Assembly (NCBI RefSeq): GCF_025642155.1
Contig: NZ_CP106798.1
Span: forward strand, 3,844,001-3,908,000
DNA length: 64,000 nt
From: Streptomyces sp. HUAS 15-9
GTDB lineage: Bacteria > Actinomycetota > Actinomycetes > Streptomycetales > Streptomycetaceae
Reading direction: 5' to 3'
A program made the translations under genes and the position numbers. Positions within the stretch are counted from its first letter, which is position 1; every line of letters begins with the position of its first letter. This document shows positions 51,209 through 58,937 of this stretch, piece after piece. The notes below the pieces were generated by a model that worked only from the letters and a program-made list of their open reading frames with translations, ran no database searches and was not told the origin of the DNA.

Positions 51209-51747
51209 CGCTCACACCATCCGAACCGGCGGACACATGACCCCACGCCACGCGAACGCCACGACGAGGGTCGCGACGAGCAGCACGACGAAGGCCACGA
51301 TCGTAGCCATTTTCTGCATGGCCAGAACAACGGCCAGAGCAAGGGTCACGGAACGTGATTCCCTTACGAGACAGCATGGTTGACGTACAGTCACCCCAAC
51401 AAGCGCTTCGGGCATATTCCAGCGCGAAGGAGTACGCGTGCGGCATACTGTGCGACGCTCGTTCAGGGGAGTCGAACAGGCGGGGGCGCAAGCCCTTACT
51501 GCCCGGCAAGCAGCGGCGCGCACCGCCGAACGCGGGGCCGCCCCAGGGGCGACACCGGCATGGCGCGTGCTCGGAACCACTCGCATCCCACAGAAGGTAC
51601 CGGAGCGGACAGCCGACTCCAGGCCGTGACGAGTCACGCGTTGGACACAACCCGGTATCAACGCTCCGTAGTTCCGGTATGCCACGATCCGCAACATCCG
51701 CCGCACCCGCCACACGGTCGCCGCAGCCCAGAGGCCGTCCGGGCCCC
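51209..51747. other. Gene-poor region upstream of the ATPase gene
   Basis: Apart from the possible 35-residue membrane peptide, the only candidate is a 63-codon frame at 51438-51629 (+) with AAGGAG at 51427-51432. Its third codon positions are much poorer in G/C than in real genes here, so I do not call it a gene. TTGACGTACAGTCACC around 51379 could be part of a promoter. Confidence 0.4.
51212..51319 (-). CDS. Possible small single-pass membrane protein
   Basis: 35 residues from ATG 51319 (32 from ATG 51310): a short polar start, the hydrophobic helix ATIVAFVVLLVATLVVAFAW and a basic tail. It ends 3 bases before the start of the ATPase gene, as a co-transcribed gene would. No ribosome site is visible, so it may be a chance frame. 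Confidence 0.3.
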   Translation of the reverse strand: MQKMATIVAFVVLLVATLVVAFAWRGVMCPPVRMV

Positions 51748-52617
51748 TCAGCCCACCAGATCCGCGGCGAGCAACTCCTCACTCTCCGTGATTTCTCCGC
51801 CACGCTGCGCCCGTACCCAGGCCCGCTTCAGATGCAGATGCACCTCGGACTCCCAGGTGAAGCCCATGCCGCCGTGCACCTGGAGGCAGTCGCGGGCGCC
51901 GCGTTCGGCGGCCTCGTCGGCGAGCAGCCGGGCCGCCGCGATGTCCACGGGGTCGGCGGTGACGGCGGCCGCGTAGACGGCCGCGCGGGCCGTCTCGGCG
52001 CGTACCAGCATCTCCGCGCACAGGTGTTTGACCGCCTGGAAGGCTCCGATCGGCTGCCCGAACTGCTCGCGCGTCCGGGCGTGGCGCACGGCGAGCTCGC
52101 ACGCGCGCGTGGCCGTACCGAGCTGTTCGGCGGCGGTGAGGAGCACGGCGACGGGGCCGGCGGTGGCCGGGAGGGCGTCCGGCACCCGGTGCAGCGGGGT
52201 CAGCGGATCCACCGACCGCAGCGGTACGGCCCCGGAGGCGTCCCCGAGCACCACGTCGGCCTCCGTCAGCCACTCCACCGGGCCACTGTCGACGGCGGTC
52301 ACGACCGTCTCCCCGGTCGCCGCGCCGGCCACGGTCCCGGCCGCGAGGTGCGTGGCCACCAGCGGTCCCGGCAGCAACGCCCGCCCGGCCTCCTCGAAGG
52401 CCAACACGGCCTCGGGCAGGCCGAGTCCGACCCCGCCGTCAGACTCCGGCAGCCGCAGCGCGAAGAAGCCCGCCTCGCCCAGCCCGCGCCACAGCGCACG
52501 GTCCAGACCCGGTTCGGCGACTGCGGCCCGCAGCGCGTCCGCGTCGAAGCGCCGGGCCAGCAGCTGCCGTACACCGTCGCGCAACGCGCGCTGGTCCTCG
52601 GTGAGTTGGAAGCGCAT
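51748..52617 (-). CDS. Acyl-CoA dehydrogenase, short beta (FadE27) type
   Basis: 289 residues from ATG 52617, shorter than a full ACAD. It keeps the N-terminal helices (TEDQRALRDGVRQLL), the FALRLPESDGGVGLGLPEAVLAFEE segment and the C-terminal REQFGQPIGAFQAVKHLCAEM and VHGGMGFTWESEVHLHLKRA, but has lost much of the middle beta domain. This suits the beta subunit of an alpha2beta2 enzyme like mycobacterial FadE26-FadE27 (ChsE4-ChsE5). The alpha-type gene is 8 bases upstream. Confidence 0.88.
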   Translation of the reverse strand: MRFQLTEDQRALRDGVRQLLARRFDADALRAAVAEPGLDRALWRGLGEAGFFALRLPESDGGVGLGLPEAVLAFEEAGRALLPGPLVATHLAAGTVAGAATGETVVTAVDSGPVEWLTEADVVLGDASGAVPLRSVDPLTPLHRVPDALPATAGPVAVLLTAAEQLGTATRACELAVRHARTREQFGQPIGAFQAVKHLCAEMLVRAETARAAVYAAAVTADPVDIAAARLLADEAAERGARDCLQVHGGMGFTWESEVHLHLKRAWVRAQRGGEITESEELLAADLVG

Positions 52618-52625
52618 GGTGCGTG

Positions 52626-53759
52626 TCACCGCCCCTTCGGCAGTCCGAGGATGCGTTCGGCCACGATGTTCCGCTGGATCTGCGAGGTGCCCGCGGCGAT
52701 GGTGTACGAGAGGGAGGAGAGGCGGTCGAGGACCCAGAGCCGGTCCAGGTCGAGGGACTGGGCGCCGAGTACGGCCGCCGCCGCGTCGTACAGCTCCTGG
52801 CGGGCGTGCGAGTACCTCAGCTTGAAGACGGAGCCGCCGATGCCCGGCACCCCGCCGCCGGCCTCCGCCTCGCTCACGTTCCACTGCGTCAGCCGCCACA
52901 GCGCCCGGAACTCGGCGTTCAGCCTGCCCAGCCGGCGCCGGAGCACCGGATCGTCCCAGCGGCCGTTCTTGCGGGCCTCACGGGCCAGTTCACCCAGGAC
53001 CCGGCGGCAGGCGACCACCTCGCCGACGAAGGCTGTGCCGCGCTCGAAGGACAGCGTCACCATGGTCACGCGCCAGCCGTCGTTCTCGGCGCCCACCCGG
53101 TTGGTCACCGGCACCTGCACCTCGTCCAGGAACACCTCCGCGAACTCCGCCGACCCGGCGAGGGTGCGCAGCGGTCGTACGGTGATGCCCGGCGCGTCCA
53201 TGGGCATGGCCAGCCAGGTGATGCCCCGGTGCTTGGGAGCCGCGGGATCGGTGCGTACCAACAGTTCGCACCAGTCGGCGACTTCCGCGTGGGAGGTCCA
53301 GATCTTGGACCCGCTCACCACGTAGTGGTCGCCGTCCCGCCACGCGCGCGTGCGCAGTGCGGCGAGATCGGAACCGGCGTCCGGCTCGCTGAACCCCTGG
53401 CACCACACCTCGTCGCCGCGCAGCACGGGCGGCAGCCAGCGGGCCCGCTGCTCGGGCGTCCCCTCGGAGGCGATCGTCGGCCCGGCGTGCAGCAGCCCGA
53501 CGAAGTTCGCCCCGACGTAGGGCGCGCCCGCCTGCTCCGTCTCCTCCAGGAAGATCAGCCGTACGGTGGGGGACGCATTCCAATAGACCTCCGCGTACCC
53601 GGCGTCGTACAGCATCCGCTGCCACCCGAGGTCGTACGCGCGCCGGGCCGGCCAGTCGTCGGGGGACGGCTTCGGCGGCAGGCCGGGCAGCACCTCGGCC
53701 AGCCACTCGCGCAGCCGCGCCCGGAAGTCCTCCTCCTCGGGCGTGTACGACAGGTCCAT
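52626..53759 (-). CDS. Acyl-CoA dehydrogenase, alpha (FadE26) type
   Basis: 377 residues from ATG 53759; GTG 53771 in the same frame lies only 4 bases from the operator and is an alternative. Motifs: LSYTPEEEDFRARLREWLA, CQGFSEPDAGSDLAALRTRA, VSGSKIWTSHAEVADWCELL and C-terminal YTIAAGTSQIQRNIVAERILGLP. Full-length FAD-binding subunit; the short beta-type ACAD follows 8 bases downstream and a FadD17-like ligase is divergent. The same trio occurs in mycobacteria as fadE26-fadE27-fadD17 of the sterol side-chain pathway. Confidence 0.9.
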   Translation of the reverse strand: MDLSYTPEEEDFRARLREWLAEVLPGLPPKPSPDDWPARRAYDLGWQRMLYDAGYAEVYWNASPTVRLIFLEETEQAGAPYVGANFVGLLHAGPTIASEGTPEQRARWLPPVLRGDEVWCQGFSEPDAGSDLAALRTRAWRDGDHYVVSGSKIWTSHAEVADWCELLVRTDPAAPKHRGITWLAMPMDAPGITVRPLRTLAGSAEFAEVFLDEVQVPVTNRVGAENDGWRVTMVTLSFERGTAFVGEVVACRRVLGELAREARKNGRWDDPVLRRRLGRLNAEFRALWRLTQWNVSEAEAGGGVPGIGGSVFKLRYSHARQELYDAAAAVLGAQSLDLDRLWVLDRLSSLSYTIAAGTSQIQRNIVAERILGLPKGR

Positions 53760-53775
53760 TCCGGCCCCCACTTAT

Positions 53776-53790
53776 CTGATGTTTCGTCAG
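53776..53790. promoter_or_regulatory. Operator palindrome upstream of the FadE26-like gene
   Basis: CTGATGTTTCGTCAG, one mismatch from consensus, with good outer symmetry (ATCTGATG/CGTCAGAT). It lies 16 bases from ATG 53759. Confidence 0.78.
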
Positions 53791-53860
53791 ATACTCCGGG
53801 TAGGCTAGCCCCGCACCTCTGGACCGACAAGGCGCCCGGCCCTACGCTCTGCCGCACGAT

Positions 53861-53875
53861 CTGACGTGACGTCAG
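53861..53875. promoter_or_regulatory. Operator palindrome upstream of the FadD17-like gene
   Basis: CTGACGTGACGTCAG, a perfect copy containing TGACGTCA. It lies 19 bases from ATG 53895 and 4 bases from an in-frame ATG at 53880. Confidence 0.8.
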
Positions 53876-53894
53876 CTTGATGGAGGCTGCCGGG

Positions 53895-55415
53895 ATGAAC
53901 GTCACCGCACACGAACTGAGCACGTCCCGCACGCTCTGGGACCTGGTCGTCCGCCGCGCCGAACTCACCCCCGACCGGCCGGTGTTCCTCCAGGACGACC
54001 GGGCGCTGACCTTCGGGGAGCTGCGCGGGCGCGCCGAGCGGGTGGCCGCGGGCCTGTACGGCATGGGGGTGCGGCCCGGCACGGTCGTCGCCTGGCAGCT
54101 GCCCACCCGGATCGAGACGGCCCTGCTGTCGTTCGCGCTGGCCCGGCTCGGCGCCGTGCAGTCCCCGGTCATCCCGTTCTACCGGGACCGGGAGGTCGGC
54201 TTCGCCCTGCGGGAGTCCAGGGCGGAGTTCTTCGCCGTACCGGGCACCTGGCGGGGCTTCGACCACACGGAGATGGCGCGGCGGCTGGGCGCGAAGGGTG
54301 TCTTCGAGGCGTACGACGACCTGCCCGACGGCGATCCCGGGGTGCTCCCCGCCCCGCCCGCCGAGGGCACCTCGGTCCGCTGGATCTACTGGACCTCGGG
54401 GACCACCTCCGACCCCAAGGGCGTCCTGCACACCGACCGCTCACTGATCGCGGGCGGCTCCTGCCTCGCCCACGCGCTGCATCTGTCGGCGGCGGACGTG
54501 GGCTCGATGGCGTTCCCGTACGCGCACATCGCCGGGCCCGACTACACGGTGATGCTCCTGCTCTACGGCTTCCCCGCGGTGATGTTCGAGCAGTTCGCGC
54601 TGGACCGGGCGCTGGAGGGGTACCGCAGGCACGGGGTGACGGTGGCGGGCGGGTCGACGGCGTTCTACTCGATGTTCCTCGCCGAGCAGCGCAAGCAGCC
54701 GGGCGAGAAGGTGATCCCGACGCTGCGGCTGCTCGCGGGCGGCGGGGCGCCGAAGCCGCCGGAGGTGTATCACGCGGTGGTCCGCGAGATGGGGGTGCAG
54801 CTCACGCACGGGTACGGCATGACGGAGGTCCCGATGATCACCATGGGGTCGCCGGACGACACGACCGAGAACCTCGCGACGACGGAGGGGCGGCCGCCGG
54901 AGGGGATGGAGATCCGGATCGTCGACGGGGAGGTGCGGCTGCGCGGGGAGGCGGTCTGCCAGGGGTATCTGGACCCGGTGCAGACGGCGGAGGCCTTCGA
55001 CGAGGAGGGCTTTCTGCGCACCGGCGATCTCGGGCAGCTGACCGGCAGCGGTCATCTGGTGCTGACGGGCCGGTCCAAGGACGTGATCATCCGCAAGGGC
55101 GAGAACATCTCCGCGAAGGAGATCGAGGACCTGCTGCACCGGCACCCGGCCGTCGGGGACGTGGCGGTGATCGGCCTGCCGGACGCCGAGCGCGGGGAGC
55201 GGGTGTGCGCGGTGATAGAGGCGGCGGCGCAGTCCCCTCAGGCCGTCGCCGGACTGACCCTGGAAGCGGTGACCTCGTACCTGCGCGCGCAAGGGCTGTC
55301 GGTGCACAAGCTGCCGGAGCAGTTGGAGGTGGTGGACGCCCTTCCGCGCAACGAGACCCTGCGCAAGGTACTCAAGTACAAGCTGCGGGAGCGCTATTCG
55401 GACACGGTGAAGTAG
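53895..55415 (+). CDS. FadD17-like acyl-CoA synthetase (AMP-forming)
   Basis: 506 residues from ATG 53895, with GGAGG at 53882-53886. ANL motifs: WTSGTTSDPKGVLHT, GYGMTEVPMITMG, EEGFLRTGDLGQL, IIRKGENISAKEIED and catalytic Lys in NETLRKVLKYKLRE. Relatives are cyclohexanecarboxylate-CoA ligases and mycobacterial FadD17, a ligase for shortened sterol side chains. It is divergent from the FadE26/FadE27-like pair. Its last 22 bases overlap the 3' end of the EF-hand gene on the other strand. Confidence 0.88.
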   Translation: MNVTAHELSTSRTLWDLVVRRAELTPDRPVFLQDDRALTFGELRGRAERVAAGLYGMGVRPGTVVAWQLPTRIETALLSFALARLGAVQSPVIPFYRDREVGFALRESRAEFFAVPGTWRGFDHTEMARRLGAKGVFEAYDDLPDGDPGVLPAPPAEGTSVRWIYWTSGTTSDPKGVLHTDRSLIAGGSCLAHALHLSAADVGSMAFPYAHIAGPDYTVMLLLYGFPAVMFEQFALDRALEGYRRHGVTVAGGSTAFYSMFLAEQRKQPGEKVIPTLRLLAGGGAPKPPEVYHAVVREMGVQLTHGYGMTEVPMITMGSPDDTTENLATTEGRPPEGMEIRIVDGEVRLRGEAVCQGYLDPVQTAEAFDEEGFLRTGDLGQLTGSGHLVLTGRSKDVIIRKGENISAKEIEDLLHRHPAVGDVAVIGLPDAERGERVCAVIEAAAQSPQAVAGLTLEAVTSYLRAQGLSVHKLPEQLEVVDALPRNETLRKVLKYKLRERYSDTVK

Positions 55416-55903
55416 CGGGCGACTGCGGGCACGATCTCCGCCTCGACCACCCTGCCGTCGCCGTCGGTGTCGAGTGTGCCGGCGGCCGACCGTGCGATGT
55501 CGTCCTGCACCCCGAGGGTCCTGAGCACACGCGCGGTGTCCTCCACGCTGGCCGTGCCGTCCGGGGCGGCCGCGAGGTCCAGGGCCGCGTGCAGGAAGGG
55601 GCGGGCGATCTCGGCGAACCGGTCGGGGCTGTCATGCAGCCGCTTGACCGCGCCGTTCACGAACTCCTCGCGGGTGATGCGCTGGTCGCCGTCGCGGTCC
55701 GCGATGCCCGCCATGCCCTGCCAGAACGCCTCCGCGCCCGCGTACAGGGCCTGCCCCTTGACGGATCTGGCCGCGGTCCGGAACTCGGCGAGCAGCGCCT
55801 TGGCCGCTCCGCTGAAGTCCTCGCGGTCGATCCAGCCGTTGCCGTCCTGGTCGAAGGTGGCGAACCGGGCGGCGATCCTTCGCTCGTACTCGCTGCTGAC
55901 CAT
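55394..55903 (-). CDS. EF-hand calcium-binding protein
   Basis: 169 residues. Three good EF-hand loops: DQDGNGWIDREDF near residue 18, DRDGDQRITREEF near residue 69 and DTDGDGRVVEAEI near residue 144. A fourth, near residue 113 (APDGTASVEDTARV), is degenerate. The layout matches the sarcoplasmic-type Streptomyces proteins such as CabC/calerythrin-like buffers. Cytoplasmic calcium storage or sensing is likely; CabC-type proteins affect aerial growth and germination. Confidence 0.92.
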   Translation of the reverse strand: MVSSEYERRIAARFATFDQDGNGWIDREDFSGAAKALLAEFRTAARSVKGQALYAGAEAFWQGMAGIADRDGDQRITREEFVNGAVKRLHDSPDRFAEIARPFLHAALDLAAAPDGTASVEDTARVLRTLGVQDDIARSAAGTLDTDGDGRVVEAEIVPAVARYFTVSE

Positions 55904-56058
55904 GTCTCTTCGGGCCGCCTCACGTCACGTCGGGGTACGTCTGACTCTGACGGGGAGCGTACGACGCTCCACCCCGCCTGTGGACGGGAAACCGACGGTT
56001 GTGCCAAGACCGGGGGAATTCTGGGACAACAGTGTGGCAGTGGCGGGATCGGGCGGCC

Positions 56059-56433
56059 TCAGGCCGACAGGGGTTCCGTGTCTTCCGTCGTCGCCGATTC
56101 CAGGTCCGGGTGGACGTCGAACAGGCGGCGGACGCCCAGTGCGGCGAAGACCCGGTTGACGTGGGAGCCGTCCGCCGTGCCCAGGGCCGGGAGGATCAGT
56201 CGTAGTCTGCCTCGGCAGGAGCGGATCAGGCGGCGGGCGGCGATCAGTACGCCGACGCCGCTGGAGTCGCAGAAGAAGACCTCCGAGAGGTCGAGGACCA
56301 GGGCGTGATGGCCCTCGGCCACCACGCCGTGCACCCGCTGCCGCAGCACCGGCGATGTCACCAGGTCCAGTTCGCCCGACACCCGGAGCACGGCCCAGTC
56401 GCCCCGCTCGATGCCGGTCACCTTGAATGCCAC
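56059..56433 (-). CDS. STAS-domain anti-sigma factor antagonist
   Basis: 124 residues from GTG 56433 with GGAGGG upstream. STAS fold with WAVLRVSGELDLVTSP and the phosphorylatable serine region LSEVFFCDSSGVGVLIAA. SpoIIAA/RsbV/BldG-type proteins bind anti-sigma kinases when the Ser is unphosphorylated and release the sigma factor. No kinase is adjacent; the ATPase at 50732 is a candidate partner. It is divergent from the sigma factor gene at 56756. Confidence 0.92.
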   Translation of the reverse strand: MAFKVTGIERGDWAVLRVSGELDLVTSPVLRQRVHGVVAEGHHALVLDLSEVFFCDSSGVGVLIAARRLIRSCRGRLRLILPALGTADGSHVNRVFAALGVRRLFDVHPDLESATTEDTEPLSA

Positions 56434-56755
56434 GGCCCAGCCCTCCGCTCGCCGGATCTCATGGAACCGCCCGGAAATGGAAGCAGCTCCTACGCTTCTT
56501 TCCGCGCGGCTGCCCAGCGGCCGTTCCCTGAAACCCCGGGTAACAAACCGAGGGCGATCGACAAGGGTCTTGTTTCGGTCACTATCGATCCTGTTCGATC
56601 GGAAGAGAATTGGGCAGCAGCACGACGACCCCTTACCACCCGCGGCCTCTCAGGGGGCGCACATTGGCACAAAGGGGCGTGCGCTCCCATAGGTGCCGAC
56701 TACATTCGAGGAGACGGTGGACACAGGCTGGACGCGGACATGGGGAGGAGGCCGG
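56434..56755. promoter_or_regulatory. Divergent promoter region of STAS and sigma factor genes
   Basis: 322 bases without a gene, A/T-richer than its surroundings around 56540-56610. GGGTAAC at 56538-56544 resembles the -10 of SigB-family promoters of Streptomyces, with GGCTG about 28 bases upstream, on the strand leading to the sigma factor gene; spacing is not convincing enough for a firm call. Confidence 0.35.
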
Positions 56756-57328
56756 ATGGCGAAGAAGGACGCACCGCCCCGCTGGGACCGCAAGATGCAG
56801 CAGCGGCTCGCCCGCGGCGAGGCGGCCGCCCTCGGTGAGCTCTACGACCGCTTCGCCTCGCTCGTGCACGGCCTCGCCCACCGCGTCCTCGGCGACGAAC
56901 GCGCCGCCGACGGCATCACCCGTGACGTCTTCGCGCACGTCTGGGAGCACCCGGACACCTACGACCCCAAGCAGGGCCCCCTGCGCTCCTGGGTCGCCGC
57001 GCTGACCCACCGGCTCGCCGTACAGCGGCTGCGCGCCACCGAGACAGCCGCGCTCACCCGCGGCGACACCGGCTCCATGGAGGCACTGGAGCGCAAAGTG
57101 CGCCACGCCTCGGTCGCCGCCCGCGCCGACTACATCGTCCACTCCATGCCCACCCCGCTGCGCGCCGCCCTGGAACTGGCCTACTTCCAGCGCCGCGACT
57201 ACCGCCAGACCGCCGTCGACCTCGGCGTCACCGAGGACGAGGCCCGCCGCCGGCTCCGCCTGGGCCTGCAGCTGCTGTCCACCGCCCACGACGCCGGCCG
57301 GCCGCGGGGATACGGGGGTGCGCTGTGA
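56756..57328 (+). CDS. ECF-type RNA polymerase sigma factor
   Basis: 190 residues from ATG 56756, which has GGAGGAG at good spacing; GTG 56717 is a possible earlier start. Sigma region 2 runs through ALGELYDRFASLVHGLAHRVLGDERAADGITRDVFAHVWEHP. Region 4 is in the last 60 residues: LRAALELAYFQRRDYRQTAVDLGVTEDEARRRLRLG. The next gene overlaps its stop by GTGA and encodes a zinc-finger anti-sigma protein, the usual pairing. Confidence 0.9.
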   Translation: MAKKDAPPRWDRKMQQRLARGEAAALGELYDRFASLVHGLAHRVLGDERAADGITRDVFAHVWEHPDTYDPKQGPLRSWVAALTHRLAVQRLRATETAALTRGDTGSMEALERKVRHASVAARADYIVHSMPTPLRAALELAYFQRRDYRQTAVDLGVTEDEARRRLRLGLQLLSTAHDAGRPRGYGGAL

Positions 57329-58755
57329 GCGGAGCGGGACGCTTCGAGGCGTACGACGAGGACGAGGGCTACGACGGCCCGTTCGACGGCCCCTTCGAGG
57401 ACGAGAACGAGGGTGAGAACGAGCGCGGCACGGAGTACGACGGTCAGGGCGCCGTGAGCGGCGACGCACGGCCGTCGGAGCCGGACGGCACCGGCGGCAC
57501 CGACGGTGGAAACGGCGGCGGCAACGGCGGGGACGGCGGCGGCAGGGACCCGAGCCGGCCGCCCCGCATACCGATGCCCCGGATCTCCGTCGAGGACAGC
57601 GGGCTGCCGCTGCCCGAGCCCTCCGGTATCACAGCGGCCCCACTGGTGCTGCCGCACGACGTCCTGAAGTCGCTGCTCGGAGCGTGGGCGCTGGCCGCCT
57701 GCTCGGCCGCGGAGGCGGCGGCCGTCGAGGAGCACCTCGGCGCGTGCGGCACATGCGCGGACGAGGCGCAGCGGCTGCGCGCGGCGGTCGGTCTGCTGCA
57801 CCAGCCGGAGAGCCTGGACCTGGATCCGACGCTGCGCAACCGGGTCCTGGAGAGCTGCCTGGAGCGCCGGCAACCTGCCATCCCGGTACCCGAGTGGACG
57901 GCACCGTACGACGCCGAGACCGCCCGTCTCTACGCGCTGCTCCAGGACATCGGCGACGCCGAGTGGCACGCCCCGGTGCGGCTGCGGTGGTTCGAGCGCG
58001 ACGTGGCGACGAGCCGCCGTACGACGGTCGCCGGGGTGATCGCGCACCTGATGTCGGTCGACGGGCTGGTCGCGGTCGCGCTGGGCCTCGAGGACCCGCT
58101 GGGCGAGGCGGAGGGAGAGACCCCGCTGGCCCCGGCCGCGCGCACCGAGGCGTGCTGGAAGGCCTCGCGCTTCCCGCCGACGCGCTCCGTGGGGGCGCCG
58201 TGGCGGGAGCAGAGCCACAGCATCGTAAGGACCGTGTCCTTCGCCGGCGGCGGCGGTCAACTGACCGTCCCGTACGGCGACTTCGAGCTGCCGCTGCGCG
58301 ACGCGATGCTCGACCGGGCCTTCGAGTGCTGGGTGCACGCGGACGACATCGCGGAGGCGGTGGACTACCCGTACGAGACGCCCTCGGCGCGCCATCTGAA
58401 CCAGATGGTCGACCTGGCGGCCCGCATGCTGCCGGCCGTTCTCGCGGCCAGACGCCGCGCGGGCCTGGCCTCGCCCGGCGCGGCCCGCCATCTGGTCACC
58501 GCGGGCGCGCCCGGCCGCAGCCTGCGCCTGGAGATCGAGGGTTCGGGCGGCGGCGAGTGGCTGATCCCGCTCGACGCCCCGGGAGCGGTGGGCTCCGCCG
58601 ATCACGAGGTGGCCCATGTCGCCCTGGACGGTGCCGAGTTCTGCCGCTTGGCCGCGGGCCATGTGCCTCCGGCGGAGGCTGCGGCGGGTCAGGTCGGCGA
58701 CCGGGAGGCGATCAGGGACGTCCTGTTCGCGGCGGCTTCGTTGAGCCGGATGTAG
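57325..58755 (+). CDS. Anti-sigma factor with zinc finger fused to a maleylpyruvate-isomerase-like domain
   Basis: 476 residues from GTG 57325, overlapping the sigma factor stop. Residues 1-95 are acidic, Gly-rich and disordered. Residues 105-160 hold the anti-sigma zinc finger: ALAACSAAEAAAVEEHLGACGTCADEA (His/Cys HxxxCxxC type). From about residue 190 comes a DinB/MDMPI-like mycothiol-dependent isomerase domain: VRLRWFERDVATSRRTTVAGVIAHLMSVDG, FECWVHADDIAEAVDYPYE and a final lipocalin-like part. It should bind the co-transcribed sigma factor and release it on a redox or mycothiol signal; the signal is inferred. Confidence 0.88.
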   Translation: MSGAGRFEAYDEDEGYDGPFDGPFEDENEGENERGTEYDGQGAVSGDARPSEPDGTGGTDGGNGGGNGGDGGGRDPSRPPRIPMPRISVEDSGLPLPEPSGITAAPLVLPHDVLKSLLGAWALAACSAAEAAAVEEHLGACGTCADEAQRLRAAVGLLHQPESLDLDPTLRNRVLESCLERRQPAIPVPEWTAPYDAETARLYALLQDIGDAEWHAPVRLRWFERDVATSRRTTVAGVIAHLMSVDGLVAVALGLEDPLGEAEGETPLAPAARTEACWKASRFPPTRSVGAPWREQSHSIVRTVSFAGGGGQLTVPYGDFELPLRDAMLDRAFECWVHADDIAEAVDYPYETPSARHLNQMVDLAARMLPAVLAARRRAGLASPGAARHLVTAGAPGRSLRLEIEGSGGGEWLIPLDAPGAVGSADHEVAHVALDGAEFCRLAAGHVPPAEAAAGQVGDREAIRDVLFAAASLSRM

Positions 58756-58800
58756 GGGGTGGTTGCTCCTTCGCGGGCGGCTGCGGTGCGTGGGGGCCGT

Positions 58801-58920
58801 TCGCGCAGTTCCCCGCGCCCCTTTGACGCCGCCGCACGTCGAGGGGCGCGGGGCTCCGTCGATATGCGGCTCCGCCCGTGGGCGCGATCAGCCACAGGCG
58901 ACCCGCAGCCGCCGACGAAA
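58801..58920. terminator. Repeat-derived bidirectional terminator
   Basis: CCCCGCGCCCCT at 58811-58822 pairs perfectly with AGGGGCGCGGGG at 58842-58853 across a 19-nt loop. Bases 58801-58823 are the exact inverse of 48454-48476, and the right arm continues as a second, direct copy of that repeat. It separates the convergent anti-sigma and purU genes. Confidence 0.8.
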
Positions 58921-58937
58921 CAGAACTCCCCGAGCTC

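Noticed and set aside
51438..51629. 63-codon gene with a good ribosome site
   Set aside because: Third codon positions are far less G/C-rich than in true genes of this window and no family is recognisable.
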